Shown here: positions 8,879 through 20,165 of the stretch, one piece after another
How positions within the stretch are numbered: position 1 is the stretch's first letter
Layout: each line of letters opens with the position of its first letter
DNA from: Actinoplanes italicus
GTDB taxonomy: Bacteria; Actinomycetota; Actinomycetes; Mycobacteriales; Micromonosporaceae
Direction: 5' to 3'
NCBI RefSeq assembly: GCF_003001815.1
Contig: NZ_PVMZ01000004.1
Location: 124,001 to 188,000, forward strand
DNA: 64,000 nt
Made by a program: the position numbers and the translations under genes
Notes under the pieces: model-generated
Database searches by the model: none
The model's input: the letters and a program-made list of their open reading frames with translations, nothing else
What the model was told of the DNA's origin: nothing

Positions 8879-9146
8879 GCTCCGCCCAGAGGCGGACCAG
8901 GGTGGCGCCGTCGAGGTGGTCGCGCAGCTCGTCGACGCGGATCGCCTCGCGCAGGACGTTCTCGTACATCCACAGCAGCATGGTGTGCTGGCTCAGGTCG
9001 AAGGCCCGCTGCGGGTGCCACCACAGGCGTAGCGGCAGTTCGGCGAAGCCGGTCGTGGGGCCGCGCAACTCGCTGAGGGTGCCCGCCACGACCACCGGCC
9101 GGTGGGGCCGTGCGAGGTGTGTAACGGGGGCGGCACTCACAGACAT
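8802..9146 (-). CDS. Conserved hypothetical protein
   Basis: 114 residues from ATG 9146 (GTG 9167 would add seven). It contains a compact helical segment (FDLSQHTMLLWMYENVLREA, DELRDHLDGATLVRLW) and a basic C-terminus. No recognised domain, signal peptide or membrane helix. The codon pattern and the ordered hydrophobic spacing support coding. It is convergent with the VanZ gene and overlaps its 3' end by 77 bp, so one of the two ends may be less important. Upstream lies a copy of the dispersed CTAG repeat. Confidence 0.6.
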   Translation of the reverse strand: MSVSAAPVTHLARPHRPVVVAGTLSELRGPTTGFAELPLRLWWHPQRAFDLSQHTMLLWMYENVLREAIRVDELRDHLDGATLVRLWAELNLPRGVRAAWEARHPRLRRHATAA

Positions 9147-9184
9147 GCCATCAGCGTAAACCGGCACACCGTACAGAAGGCAAA

Positions 9185-9217
9185 CACCTAGATTCCTAGG
9201 ATGATCTAGACGGTGTT
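9185..9217. repeat. Dispersed CTAG-rich element, copy 1 (core only)
   Basis: Carries CACCTAGATTCCTAGGATG and CTAGACGGTGTT. This matches the core shared with copies at 32089, 36000 and 51258. Three CTAG tetramers occur within 21 bp, although CTAG is rare in the window. The downstream hairpins seen in copies 3 and 4 are absent. It sits between divergent genes. Confidence 0.6.
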
Positions 9218-9270
9218 AGGGGTGTGACGGTATGGGGTGTGGTGGCCGGAAAGTGACTACTCTGCCGATC

Positions 9271-9660
9271 ATGTCCGAGACCCCCGCACAGCGTCGCTAC
9301 CGGGACGACGCACGACTCCTGGCCGTCATCGGCGCGCACCTGGTGGGCCAGCTGCCGCCGCTGACTCTCCGCCTGCCCCGGGAGACCGCCGACGCCGCCG
9401 TCCGCGCCTGGGAACGCGACGAGACCGACCCGCCCACGCCGGAGTCGGGCGAGCAGGGGTACGTCCGCACGTTCGCGGCCACGCTCGCCCTCATCGGGCT
9501 GGAGATCCGGGACTCCGGAAAGCCCATCGGCGACGACGGAGCGCATGTGGTGGTCACCCTCGACCCGGCCCGGGTCGCGGCGGCGGTCTTCGCGCACGAG
9601 TGCGCCACCGACGGCATGCTGCGGCCGCCCCCGGCGAGTGAGGCCAGCCCGCTCACCTAG
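9271..9660 (+). CDS. Hypothetical protein
   Basis: 129 residues starting MSETPAQRRYRDDARLL; an upstream ATG at 9232 would add 13 residues but lacks a ribosome-binding site. It is a mostly helical protein with DDGAHVVVTLDPARVAAAVF near the C-terminus. No domain recognised. Its TAG stop at 9658-9660 abuts the stop of the convergent gene (9661-9663) with no base between them, so neither gene has its own terminator here. Confidence 0.6.
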   Translation: MSETPAQRRYRDDARLLAVIGAHLVGQLPPLTLRLPRETADAAVRAWERDETDPPTPESGEQGYVRTFAATLALIGLEIRDSGKPIGDDGAHVVVTLDPARVAAAVFAHECATDGMLRPPPASEASPLT

Positions 9661-10621
9661 TCACTGCGACGCGGCGGCGACCGGGTGGTCGAACGAGACC
9701 GGGCAGCGGAAGACGTGCAGGTCCCAGGCCCGGCCGATGACGACCTCGGTCGGGTCGAAGGCGGCGTCTGCCGGGTCCTCGACCGGCCGCCAGCTCACGC
9801 CCTCGTTCGCCCACTCGCCGCTGGCCACGGTGAGCAGCAGGACCATCGCCGCGCCGCACTCGGCACAGTCGACGTCGCGCGGATCGGACACCGACCAGTC
9901 CGGGAAGCCGCCCACCTTCCAGCCCGGCGCCAGAGAGTGGTCGAAGAAGTAGTCGGCGCCGGTCTGCTCCTCCCACTCCTCGATCCGGGCCTGGAGATCG
10001 TCCGGCAGGAGCCCCCGGTACCGGTATTCGACGACCCGTTCCGGATGCAGCACGCACGGCCGGGGCAGATAGCGGTCGGCGACCACCGCCGGCTCCGGCG
10101 CGTCGGCGAGCGGGTCGCCGATGTCGTCGCTGCGCCGCCAGTACACCCGGACCCGCGGGTTGTAGTCGTCGTCGGGATGGTCGAGCGGGCACCAGAGCAG
10201 CTGCAGCAGGTCGCAGTCGTCCGGTCCGGCGAAGTCGGGCACGTCGTCACGGCGCAACTGCAGAACCGGGACCATCGGTACGGGTTCGCGCAGCATGCCG
10301 GTCGGCTCGGAGAAGTCCCATCCGGGGATCTCGGCCCGCTCCGCCTCGGTGAGATCGCGGCCCTTCGCCGCCGCCAGGATCGCCCGTTTACGCCGGACCG
10401 CCGCCGGGGTCAGCAGTGTGTCGACGTCGTGCTCGTCGCCGTCCGAGCAGACCGGCCACGGTTCGCCGGCAGGCCACAGCAGCGGCCCGCCGACCGAGCT
10501 GTCCGCCGCGGTCGGCGAGCCCGGCCGCGGCGGACAGCCGGGTCGCCGTCGCCGAGTGCTCGCGCAGCTCGGGGAAGATCGCTGCCACGTCGTACGGCCG
10601 TGGGGGAGTGGTCCGGCTCAT
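9661..10621 (-). pseudogene. DUF1963-like protein gene with a single-base frameshift
   Basis: Two frames together encode one protein. Frame A starts at ATG 10621 (MSRTTPPRPYDVAAIFPELR) and reads through THR-ARG-LEU at 10540-10535. Frame B continues with RPGSPTAADSSVGGPLLWP and runs to the stop at 9661 through GWKVGGFPDWSVSDPRDVD and CAECGAAM. The order (YDVAAxFPEL, RPGSPT, SSVGGPLLWP, GRDLT, KxGGxPxW, CxxCG) is that of one family of actinobacterial proteins distantly like DUF1963/YwqG. Removing one base near 10534 restores a single frame. Its start overlaps the preceding gene's stop (ATGA), as expected for an intact operon member. It may be a real mutation or a sequencing error. Confidence 0.7.
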
Positions 10622-11199
10622 GCGTCGCGGATCTGCAGGCCGAGCGACATCGCCAGCACCACCGCCTGGTCGGCGGTGATGACGGTGTCGCGCAGTTCGA
10701 GGGTGCGCGGGTCGAAGGCGTGCAAGTCGGTCCCGCGCAGGTCGCAGCCGCTGAAGTCGGCGCCGGTGAGCTGGGCCGCCGACAGGTCGAGCCCGCGCAT
10801 CGTGCCGTTGCGGGCCCGGACTCCGGTCAGGTCGGCCTCGCGCATGCGTACGCCGGTGAACGTGGCCGTGCCCAGGTCGGCGCGCTGCAACCCGATGAAC
10901 GACCAGTCGCCGCCGTCGACCGTGGTCAGGTCGAAGGTGCAGCCCTCGAACGTGCTGCCGACCGCCTTGCAGTTGGTCAGCGTCGCGTCGAAGAAGTTGC
11001 AGTTGACGAACCGGCAGTTCAGGTAGGCCACGTCGATCTGCTGGGAGCAGTTGAACCGGCCGTCACGGAACACGCACCCGTCGAACTCGACGCCCTCGAG
11101 GTCGGTCTCGCACAGGTCGAGCGCCGAGAACTGCACCCCCTCGTGCCGGCGTTCCTTGCCGGCGCCGGCGTCCCAGTCCCGGGTGGTGACGGTCTTCAC
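10618..11199 (-). CDS. Pentapeptide repeat protein
   Basis: 193 residues. From about residue 20 to 165 every fifth position is Phe or Leu, preceded by Ala, Cys, Val or Asn (FSALDLCETDLEGVEFDGCV; ANLTGVRARNGTMRGLDLS-type strings). This predicts a right-handed quadrilateral beta-helix. Some family members, such as Qnr and MfpA, mimic DNA and protect gyrase; most have unknown roles, so no resistance function is claimed. The start overlaps the aldo/keto reductase stop by 4 bp (ATGA), and its own stop overlaps the next start in the same way, giving a tightly coupled three-gene operon. Confidence 0.85.
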   Translation of the reverse strand: MKTVTTRDWDAGAGKERRHEGVQFSALDLCETDLEGVEFDGCVFRDGRFNCSQQIDVAYLNCRFVNCNFFDATLTNCKAVGSTFEGCTFDLTTVDGGDWSFIGLQRADLGTATFTGVRMREADLTGVRARNGTMRGLDLSAAQLTGADFSGCDLRGTDLHAFDPRTLELRDTVITADQAVVLAMSLGLQIRDA

Positions 11200-12203
11200 G
11201 ACCGTCGCCGCGGCGACCGGGCGATGTAGGCGTACGGATACGGCAGTGGCTGCTCCCCGGCGGCGGTCAGCTGCTCGAGGTGCTTCTCGTCGAGACTCCA
11301 GCCGGTCGCGCCGAGGTTGTCGGCCAGCTGCTCGACGGTGCGGGCACCGACGATCGGGGCGGTCACGCCGGGCCGCTGCAGCAGCCAGCGCAGCGCCACC
11401 TGGGCGGGACTGCGCCCGACGGACGAGGCGACGTCGATCAGCGCGTCGGTGACGTTCCAGACCCGCTCGTCAACGCTGTCCTCCCAGTTGCCGAGCCACG
11501 GCTGCTTGTCGCCGTCCCAGCGGCTGCCGGGCGGTGCCGAGGTCATGCCGCGCCGGTACTTGCCGGTGAGCCAGCCGCCGCGCATCGGCGACCAGGGGAT
11601 GATGCCGACGTTCTCGTTGCGGCAGACCGGCACCAGGTCGGTCTCGATCTCCCGGTCGATGAGGTTGTACAGCGGCTGCGCGGCCACGAACGGCTCCCAG
11701 CCGCGGAACTTCGCGATGTCCACGGACTTCTGCAGCTGCCAGGCCGCGTAGTTGCTGACGCCCAGGTGCCGGATCAGCCCGGCGCGCACCAGGTTGTCCA
11801 GCGTCGACAGGGTCTCCTCGATCGGGGTGGTCTCGTCGAAGCAGTGCAGCTGATACAGGTCGATGTAGTCGGTGCCGAGGCGGCGCAGGCTGGCGTGCAC
11901 CGCCGAGATCAGGTGCTTGCGGCCCGCGCCGTGGTCGTTGCCGGCGTCGCCGGTGGCCCAGAACCCCTTGGTCGCGATCACCAGCGAGTCGCGCTGCTGT
12001 CTGGCGAGCCAGCGGCCGATGATCTCCTCGGAGGCGCCGCCCGCGTACACGTCGGCGGTGTCGATGAAGTCACCGCCGACCGACACGTAATGGTCGAGGA
12101 TGGCGTGCGACGCCGTCTCGTCCGCTTCTTTGCCGAATGTCATCGTCCCGAGGCACAGCTCACTGACCCGAAGTCCGCTGCCCCCGACGTACCGGTACTC
12201 CAT
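11196..12203 (-). CDS. Aldo/keto reductase
   Basis: 335 residues. The AKR signature is clear: [20 protein letters not shown] (catalytic Asp and Tyr), VIATKGF (catalytic Lys), DLYQLHCFD (His), then [10 protein letters not shown], and a C-terminal cofactor segment [17 protein letters not shown]. These cytoplasmic NADPH enzymes reduce carbonyls; the subgroup with [15 protein letters not shown] is close to the YajO/Tas-like AKRs. First gene of the operon with the pentapeptide protein and the frameshifted DUF1963-like gene, which suggests a shared role that sequence alone does not reveal. Confidence 0.9.
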   Translation of the reverse strand: MEYRYVGGSGLRVSELCLGTMTFGKEADETASHAILDHYVSVGGDFIDTADVYAGGASEEIIGRWLARQQRDSLVIATKGFWATGDAGNDHGAGRKHLISAVHASLRRLGTDYIDLYQLHCFDETTPIEETLSTLDNLVRAGLIRHLGVSNYAAWQLQKSVDIAKFRGWEPFVAAQPLYNLIDREIETDLVPVCRNENVGIIPWSPMRGGWLTGKYRRGMTSAPPGSRWDGDKQPWLGNWEDSVDERVWNVTDALIDVASSVGRSPAQVALRWLLQRPGVTAPIVGARTVEQLADNLGATGWSLDEKHLEQLTAAGEQPLPYPYAYIARSPRRRS

Positions 12204-12260
12204 CGTTTGATCCTAATGCGCACCCGTGGATCGGCCACCGTGACCCGGGGTGCTCCGGGC

Positions 12261-13013
12261 TCAGCTCTGACCGAGGCGGGTGCGCACGATGAGATCGTGC
12301 AGCTCGTCCACGGCACCCGGGTCCGCGTACCCGGGAAGGTGGCTCTTGTCCCTTGCCTCTTCCAGTTCGGCGCGCAGCGCCGGGATGTCGGCGGCCAGGT
12401 GTGCGGCCGCCGTTGCCGGCATGGGGCCGTGCTCGGCCTCGCGCTTGGTGGCGATCAGCTCCGGCACGTAGGGGATGTGCTGACCGAGAACGCCCAGGTC
12501 GCACTCCAGGGTGCCGGTGCGCATCAGGTGGATGCCGGTGAGCAGGACCCGCAGCGTGTACAGGGCGGGCTTGATGCGGCCGGTGTTGTGGTACAGCTTC
12601 TGCTGGCTGTGCGAGAACCCCAGGTAGTGGTGCGCGTGCCCGCTGGTGATCATGCGCGGCGCGAGGGCCTTGAGCTGCTCGTGCAGCGGTGAGGTCACCA
12701 CCACGAGCGGCGACATCAGCTGTTCGAGGACGTAGCCGTTACGGCTGTTGAACAGCTTCGCGAACTTGCGCAGGTCGTGGCTCACGACGTCGAGCTCGAC
12801 GCCGTCGCGGACACCGGTGTCCTGGATCGTCTCCGGGCCGGTGCGCAGGCCGACGACCTCGTGCGCCGGCAGGATGTGCGAGGCGCGCAGATCCAGATCC
12901 GAGTCGACGGAGGCGAAGCCGTACAGGTGCGCGCCACTCACGGTCGCGAAGATCAACGGATACGGCACTGCGGTGGCGGCGTCCGCGGCCCACTCCGGCA
13001 CGTCGAGGGTCAC
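12261..13013 (-). CDS. DNA polymerase beta-type nucleotidyltransferase (RlaP-like), copy 1
   Basis: 250 residues from GTG 13013. The N-terminus has the minimal nucleotidyltransferase motif SGAHLYGFASVDSDLDLR; the two aspartates bind metal. Later FSHSQQKLYHNTGRIKPALY and VLLTGIHLMRTGTLE match the C-terminal helical part of the PF10127-like group (RNA-ligase-associated or predicted nucleotidyltransferases). GTG 13013 overlaps the stop of copy 2 (GTGA), so the two paralogues are translationally coupled and may form a heteromer. Substrate (RNA end, tRNA or protein) unknown. Confidence 0.8.
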   Translation of the reverse strand: MTLDVPEWAADAATAVPYPLIFATVSGAHLYGFASVDSDLDLRASHILPAHEVVGLRTGPETIQDTGVRDGVELDVVSHDLRKFAKLFNSRNGYVLEQLMSPLVVVTSPLHEQLKALAPRMITSGHAHHYLGFSHSQQKLYHNTGRIKPALYTLRVLLTGIHLMRTGTLECDLGVLGQHIPYVPELIATKREAEHGPMPATAAAHLAADIPALRAELEEARDKSHLPGYADPGAVDELHDLIVRTRLGQS

Positions 13014-13684
13014 TTCAGATTCCTTTCTCGTACGGCTACGAGCACCCGGTCCACAGCGGCCCGGTCCGGGTGCTCCGGGAGGGGCGTGGAGGCCGCCGCG
13101 GCAGCGAGCTCGTCCTGCAGGCGCCCGGCCCATTCGGACACCCGCTCCCACGGCATGTCGCCGCGCTTGACGGCCAGCAGTTCCTCGCGCAGGTGCGAGA
13201 CGTCGACGAGGACCTCGCCGGTACGCAGCACGTGCGCCCCGGCCATCAGCAGCCGGATCATGTGCATGGCCTGCTTGAAGTTGACCTGACCGGTACGGAT
13301 CCGCCGGTGGTCGACCTTGGTGAGCTGGTCGCGGGCGTAGTTGCCGTAGGTCGCCGCGACCCGCCGCGACAGGAACGCCTGCCGGACCGCGACGAGCGCC
13401 GAGCCGTCCTCGTCGATCGACTCGACGATCGGCGACCACAGCACCTCGAGGACCGTCGGGTTCGACTGCAGCGCGAGCGTGCAGAACCGTTCGAACTCCC
13501 AGAAGAACCGCTCCCGGCCCGGGTCGTCCACGTGGGTGGGCGGCTTGTCGAGAGTCCAGAAGTCGCGGGTCGCGGCCACGAAGACACCCCGCCGGTCGTG
13601 GTCGGACACCGGCCCGGACAAACCGTAGGCCTGCGACCCGACCACGACCGCCAGGGCCGTGTGCCGTTCGGCGTACTCGATCAT
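13010..13684 (-). CDS. DNA polymerase beta-type nucleotidyltransferase (RlaP-like), copy 2
   Basis: 224 residues from ATG 13684. The motif VVVGSQAYGLSGPVSDHDRR carries the Gly-Ser and Asp-x-Asp of the fold. It is followed by NPTVLEVLWSP, RRVAATYGNYARDQLTKVDH and QAMHMIRLLMAGAHVLRTGE, the conserved helical half of the family. It shares this architecture with the downstream copy 1, but identity looks low, so the duplication is old. No RNA ligase or RtcB gene is visible nearby, which argues against a classical RNA-repair cassette. Confidence 0.85.
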   Translation of the reverse strand: MIEYAERHTALAVVVGSQAYGLSGPVSDHDRRGVFVAATRDFWTLDKPPTHVDDPGRERFFWEFERFCTLALQSNPTVLEVLWSPIVESIDEDGSALVAVRQAFLSRRVAATYGNYARDQLTKVDHRRIRTGQVNFKQAMHMIRLLMAGAHVLRTGEVLVDVSHLREELLAVKRGDMPWERVSEWAGRLQDELAAAAASTPLPEHPDRAAVDRVLVAVRERNLK

Positions 13685-13701
13685 GACGCCGGAGCGTACG
13701 G

Positions 13702-14697
13702 CTACAGGTCCAGCACCGTCGCGTCGATTTCGTCGAGCTCGCCCTGGTCCAGCGTCAGGTTGCCGAGCGCCGCGACGTTGTTCTCCAGCTGCCCGACGCT
13801 GGACGCGCCGATGATCAGGCTGGTCATCCGCTCGTCGCGCAGCGCCCACGCCAGCGCCAGCTGGGCCAGGGACTGCCCGCGCCGCTTGGCGATGTCGTCG
13901 AGCGAGTGCAGCCGGGCGAGGGTCTTGTTGTCCAGGGCGCTCTCGTTGAGGAACACGCTGGTGCGGATCCGCGAGTCCTCCGGGATGCCGCCGAGGTAAC
14001 GGTCGGTGAGCAGGCCCTGCTGCAGCGGGCTGAACGCGATGCAGCCGGCCCCGGCCGCCTCGAGGGTGTCCAGCAGCCGGTCGTGCTCGATCCACCGGTT
14101 CAGGATCGAGTAGGACGGCTGGTGGATCAGCAGCGGGGTGCCCAGCTCGCGCAGGATGTCGGCGGCGCGGGCGGCGTCGGCGCTCTTGTAGTTGCTGATG
14201 CCGACGTACAGCGCCTTGCCCGAGCGCACGATCGCGTCGAGCGCCGTCATCGTCTCCTCGAGCGGGGTCTCGGGGTCGGGCCGGTGGTGGTAGAACACGT
14301 CGACGTAGTCCAGGCCCATCCGCTTCAGCGACTGGTCCAGCGACGACACCAGGTACTTGCGGGAGCCCCAGTCGCCGTACGGGCCGTCCCACATGGTGTA
14401 GCCGGCCTTCGTCGAGATGATCATCTCGTCGCGGTGGCCGCGGAAGTCGGCGTCGAGGATGGTGCCGAAGTTGGTCTCGGCGCTGCCGGGCGGCGGGCCG
14501 TAGTTGTTCGCCAGGTCGAAGTGGGTCACCCCGAGGTCGAAGGCGCGGCGGACGATGGCGCGCTGACGGTCGGCGGGGCGGGCGTCACCGAAGTTGTGCC
14601 AGAGACCCAGGCTGATGGCGGGAAGCTTGAGGCCGCTGCGGCCCGCACGCCGGTAGATCATCGAGGCGTAGCGGTCGGCGGCAGGGAAGTACGTCAC
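13702..14697 (-). CDS. Aldo/keto reductase, YghZ/Gpr-like (glyceraldehyde-3-phosphate reductase group)
   Basis: 331 residues from GTG 14697, which gives the family N-terminus VTYFPAADRYASMIYRRAGR. Characteristic are GRSGLKLPAISLGLWHNFGD, THFDLANNYGPPPGSAE (catalytic Asp and Tyr), ISTKAGYTMWDGPYGDWGSR and DVFYHHRPDPETPLEET. The group includes E. coli YghZ, an L-glyceraldehyde-3-phosphate reductase linked to methylglyoxal detoxification, and K-channel beta-subunit-like proteins. It lies divergent from gcvP; the 228-bp space between them holds the glycine riboswitch leader of gcvP. Confidence 0.88.
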   Translation of the reverse strand: MTYFPAADRYASMIYRRAGRSGLKLPAISLGLWHNFGDARPADRQRAIVRRAFDLGVTHFDLANNYGPPPGSAETNFGTILDADFRGHRDEMIISTKAGYTMWDGPYGDWGSRKYLVSSLDQSLKRMGLDYVDVFYHHRPDPETPLEETMTALDAIVRSGKALYVGISNYKSADAARAADILRELGTPLLIHQPSYSILNRWIEHDRLLDTLEAAGAGCIAFSPLQQGLLTDRYLGGIPEDSRIRTSVFLNESALDNKTLARLHSLDDIAKRRGQSLAQLALAWALRDERMTSLIIGASSVGQLENNVAALGNLTLDQGELDEIDATVLDL

Positions 14698-14765
14698 ATC
14701 GCACACCCTAGGGCTCGCTGGATCATGGGTGTGCGCTGGTAGGTTAGCGGTGCCGGCAACACCGA

Positions 14766-14858
14766 TGCGGGAGAGACCTTTTTCGAAAAGGCGCCGAAGG
14801 GGCAATTCCTCCCCGGAACCTCTCAGGCACCCGAACCGTATTGGCTAGGCGCTCTGAA
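14766..14858 (+). ncRNA. Glycine riboswitch, single aptamer, in the gcvP leader
   Basis: The conserved blocks appear in order: GCGGGAGAGACC at 14767, a short CCTTTT/AAAAGG variable stem, GCGCCGAAGGGGCAA at 14791, then AACCTCTCAGGCACCCGAACC from 14818. This is the standard glycine aptamer core. A possible promoter with TAGGTT at 14740-14745 lies just upstream. Only one aptamer is evident; most glycine riboswitches are tandem. The following GAGGGGGAGG and CCTC stretch (14881-14900) could form the expression platform. Glycine binding is expected to turn on glycine cleavage. Confidence 0.85.
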
Positions 14859-14925
14859 GTGCCCGTCTCTGGGTATGACAGAGGGGGAGGTCTGTTCCTC
14901 GACCTTCTCACGCTTGGAGTCGCCC

Positions 14926-17775
<2,850 letters not shown>

Positions 17776-17878
17776 GCCGTCGCCGGCTCGTCGCGCAGGT
17801 CGCGGTCGTCTCTGATCGCGGCCTGCGCCGCTTCCTCGGTCCTCGATTGACTACGCTGCGTCGCGTGTCAGGAGTTGC

Positions 17879-18079
17879 TCAGGCTGCGAGGGCGTGCACG
17901 GCCGGGCCACGGTGCGGCTCGATGGTCGTGCCGTCCGGCAGCAGCTCACCGGTGTCCTCGAAGACGATGACGCCGTTGCAGAGCAGGCTCCAGCCCTGCT
18001 CCTGGAACGTGGCGATGATGCGGGCGGCCTCACGGTCGGTCGCATCGGCTGGTGGGCAGACGATCTGGTGCTGGCACAT
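17879..18079 (-). CDS. DUF5999 family protein
   Basis: 66 residues, MCQHQIVCPPADATDREAAR followed by EQGWSLLCNGVIVFEDTGEL and LPDGTTIEPHR. This small protein family is restricted to actinomycetes and has a conserved CxxHxxxC-like N-terminus that may bind metal (C2, H4, C8). Function unknown. It is transcribed divergently from the PabB-like gene, with an 87-bp space between them. Confidence 0.85.
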   Translation of the reverse strand: MCQHQIVCPPADATDREAARIIATFQEQGWSLLCNGVIVFEDTGELLPDGTTIEPHRGPAVHALAA

Positions 18080-18166
18080 CAGGTTTACTCCGGTTGGGGG
18101 CTGTGTGAAGGTTCACAAACGCGGTGACGAACGTTACCTCACATCGAACGACACTGGTTCAACCCG

Positions 18167-19414
18167 GTGACGGCGTCGGCTCGCGGTTCCTCGGCTCCCA
18201 TGGTCCACGCCGGACCGGTCGTCGACCACTCTCCGCTACCTCCGATCGGTCGTCCGCCGGGCGCGCCGGGCGACTGCCAAGCCCGCCACCTCGTGTTGAG
18301 CGTCTTTCGATGGCATCGGGGTGATCCCGGTGACCCTGCCGAGCTTCTGTCCGAGTTCCTGGACGGCAACGGACTAGCGGTGCGCAACCTTGGCCGAACG
18401 GGTGACAAAAAGCAGACGATCGGCGATAGCGCCATTTGCGGAGCAGCACTGTACGTATCCGCCGATGCCGGTTGCGTGATGGCAGGCGGTGTCATCGGAG
18501 CGCGCTCTCCGGTGCCCGGCATTCCCGATGTATACGCCGTCGTTTACGGACATGCCTCCGATGTCATGCTCACAGGTGACATTCCCGGCCGCGGCGGCGG
18601 GTCGTGGAGTCTCGGCCCGTGGCACGACAGCTGGACCCGCGCCGAGCACGCCCACGCCGTCGAACAGGTCCGCGCCGCCATCGGCCGCGGCGACGTGTAC
18701 CAGGTCAACATGGTCGGCCACGCCTCGGCCGCCTACACCGGTGACCCCGCCCCGGCACTGCGGCGCCTCGCCGGGCTGTCCGGCGCCCGTTACGGCGGCA
18801 TCCTCACCGGCGACGGCTGGGCCATCGCCACCGCCTCACCCGAGACCCTCGTCGAGGTCCGCGACGGGCGCGTCGTCACCCGGCCGATCAAGGGCACCCG
18901 GCCGGCCACCGCCGAGGGCCGGCGCGAACTGCTCGCCTCTGCCAAGGAACGCGCCGAACACGTCATGATCGTCGACCTGGAGCGCAACGACCTGGCCCGG
19001 CTCCCCGGAACCGGGCCGGTGCGGGTGGACGAGCTCTTCGCCGTACGCGAATGGTCCGGCCTGTGGCAGGCCGAGTCGGTGGTCTCCGCCGACCTCGACG
19101 GCGACGTCGGCCTCGCCGACCTGCTGCGGGCCGTCTGCCCCGGCGGCAGCGTCACCGGCGCGCCGAAACTGGCCGCCCTCGCCCGGATCGCCGCCCTCGA
19201 ACCGGTCGGCCGCGGCGTCAGCATGGGCGGACTCGGCTGGATCGGACCCGGCCACCTCGACCTCGGTCTCACCATCCGGACAGTCGCGGCCGACGGTCAC
19301 CGCGTGCACGCGTGGGCCGGTGGCGGCATCACCGCCGACAGCGACCCGGCCGCCGAGGTCGACGAGGCGGCCGCCAAGGCCGGTCCCCTGCGTGCCGCAC
19401 TGCGCGGCCGATGA
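18167..19414 (+). CDS. Chorismate-binding protein, aminodeoxychorismate synthase component I-like
   Basis: Up to 415 residues. The chorismate-binding domain is complete in the C-terminal about 270 residues: RPIKGTRPATAEGRREL, AEHVMIVDLERNDLARL, GLWQAESVVSADL, VCPGGSVTGAPKLAALARI and HAWAGGGITADSDPAAE. The PIKGT lysine is the mark of PabB-type enzymes that make 4-amino-4-deoxychorismate for folate, rather than TrpE. The N-terminal domain is short and the first about 40 residues are weak. GTG 18167 is the longest start; ATG 18200 or a GTG near 18290 are possible. No glutaminase (PabA) or lyase (PabC) gene is adjacent. Confidence 0.8.
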   Translation: MTASARGSSAPMVHAGPVVDHSPLPPIGRPPGAPGDCQARHLVLSVFRWHRGDPGDPAELLSEFLDGNGLAVRNLGRTGDKKQTIGDSAICGAALYVSADAGCVMAGGVIGARSPVPGIPDVYAVVYGHASDVMLTGDIPGRGGGSWSLGPWHDSWTRAEHAHAVEQVRAAIGRGDVYQVNMVGHASAAYTGDPAPALRRLAGLSGARYGGILTGDGWAIATASPETLVEVRDGRVVTRPIKGTRPATAEGRRELLASAKERAEHVMIVDLERNDLARLPGTGPVRVDELFAVREWSGLWQAESVVSADLDGDVGLADLLRAVCPGGSVTGAPKLAALARIAALEPVGRGVSMGGLGWIGPGHLDLGLTIRTVAADGHRVHAWAGGGITADSDPAAEVDEAAAKAGPLRAALRGR

Positions 19415-19595
19415 GGGGTTGCACAGCCCCGCCACAGTGATCTCCGAGCTGTCTCTACCGATTGCGTGCCACTGTCGGCAACCGCCCCCACGAAAGGGGG
19501 CCGAGCGCGTACTTTGACGCACGCGCGGCACGGGGACGCTCTACAGTGGCAACCCGCGTGCCCGGGGGGACGCACGAAAGGCGACAAAAGCGGCC

Positions 19596-20144
19596 ATGCT
19601 TGAACTCCTCGACCAAACGGTCACGACGGTCCGGACACGTCGACCCGCCACCACGATGTGGGTGGACTTCGACGGGTTCGCCCTGGCGGCCACCGCCCGG
19701 CTGCACAGCAGCGCCTTCCAGCTCTGCCGTGACTGGCACCTGGCTCAGGACCTCACCCAGACCACGCTGGCCAAACTGTTCCTCAGCTGGGAGCGTGCCG
19801 TCGACAGCGACAACCTCGTCGCGTACGCCCAGAAGGTCCTTCTCCGGGTCTATCTGGACCACCGGCGGCGGCGCAGCTCCACCGAGAGCGTCCCCGGTGA
19901 GCTGCGCGAAGCCGCCTACTCGGTGAGCCCGGAGCTGCGCGTCACCCTGCTCGACGCTCTGGCCCGCCTGCCCGTGCGCGACCGTGCCATCGTGATGCTG
20001 CGCTACTTCGCCGACCACAGCGTGGAGCAGGTCGCCCAGGAACTGGACGTGCCGATCACCGTGGTGAAGAGCCAGACCCGCCGTTCGCTGGTCAAACTGC
20101 GTCAGATGCTCTGCGCCGAGCGCCCGGCCCTGTTCGCGGCGTAA
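19596..20144 (+). CDS. SigE-family ECF RNA polymerase sigma factor
   Basis: 182 residues. Region 2 covers roughly residues 25-95 (FALAATARLHSSAFQLCRDW, then DLTQTTLAKLFLSWERAV) and region 4 roughly 115-175 (LDALARLPVRDRAIVMLRYF, then QVAQELDVPITVVKSQTRRS). This matches the actinobacterial SigE-family subfamily, where DLTQ and ALARLP are typical. No anti-sigma gene or zinc-binding anti-sigma signature follows; the next gene is deformylase. The 180 bp upstream (19415-19595) probably holds its promoter, but no box pair with proper spacing could be fixed. Confidence 0.88.
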   Translation: MLELLDQTVTTVRTRRPATTMWVDFDGFALAATARLHSSAFQLCRDWHLAQDLTQTTLAKLFLSWERAVDSDNLVAYAQKVLLRVYLDHRRRRSSTESVPGELREAAYSVSPELRVTLLDALARLPVRDRAIVMLRYFADHSVEQVAQELDVPITVVKSQTRRSLVKLRQMLCAERPALFAA

Positions 20145-20165
20145 CGACCGGATAGGCTCTCGGGC

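Noticed and set aside
19514..19547. TTGACG/TACAGT promoter before the sigma factor gene
   Set aside because: The 22-bp spacing is too long for a normal sigma-70-type promoter.
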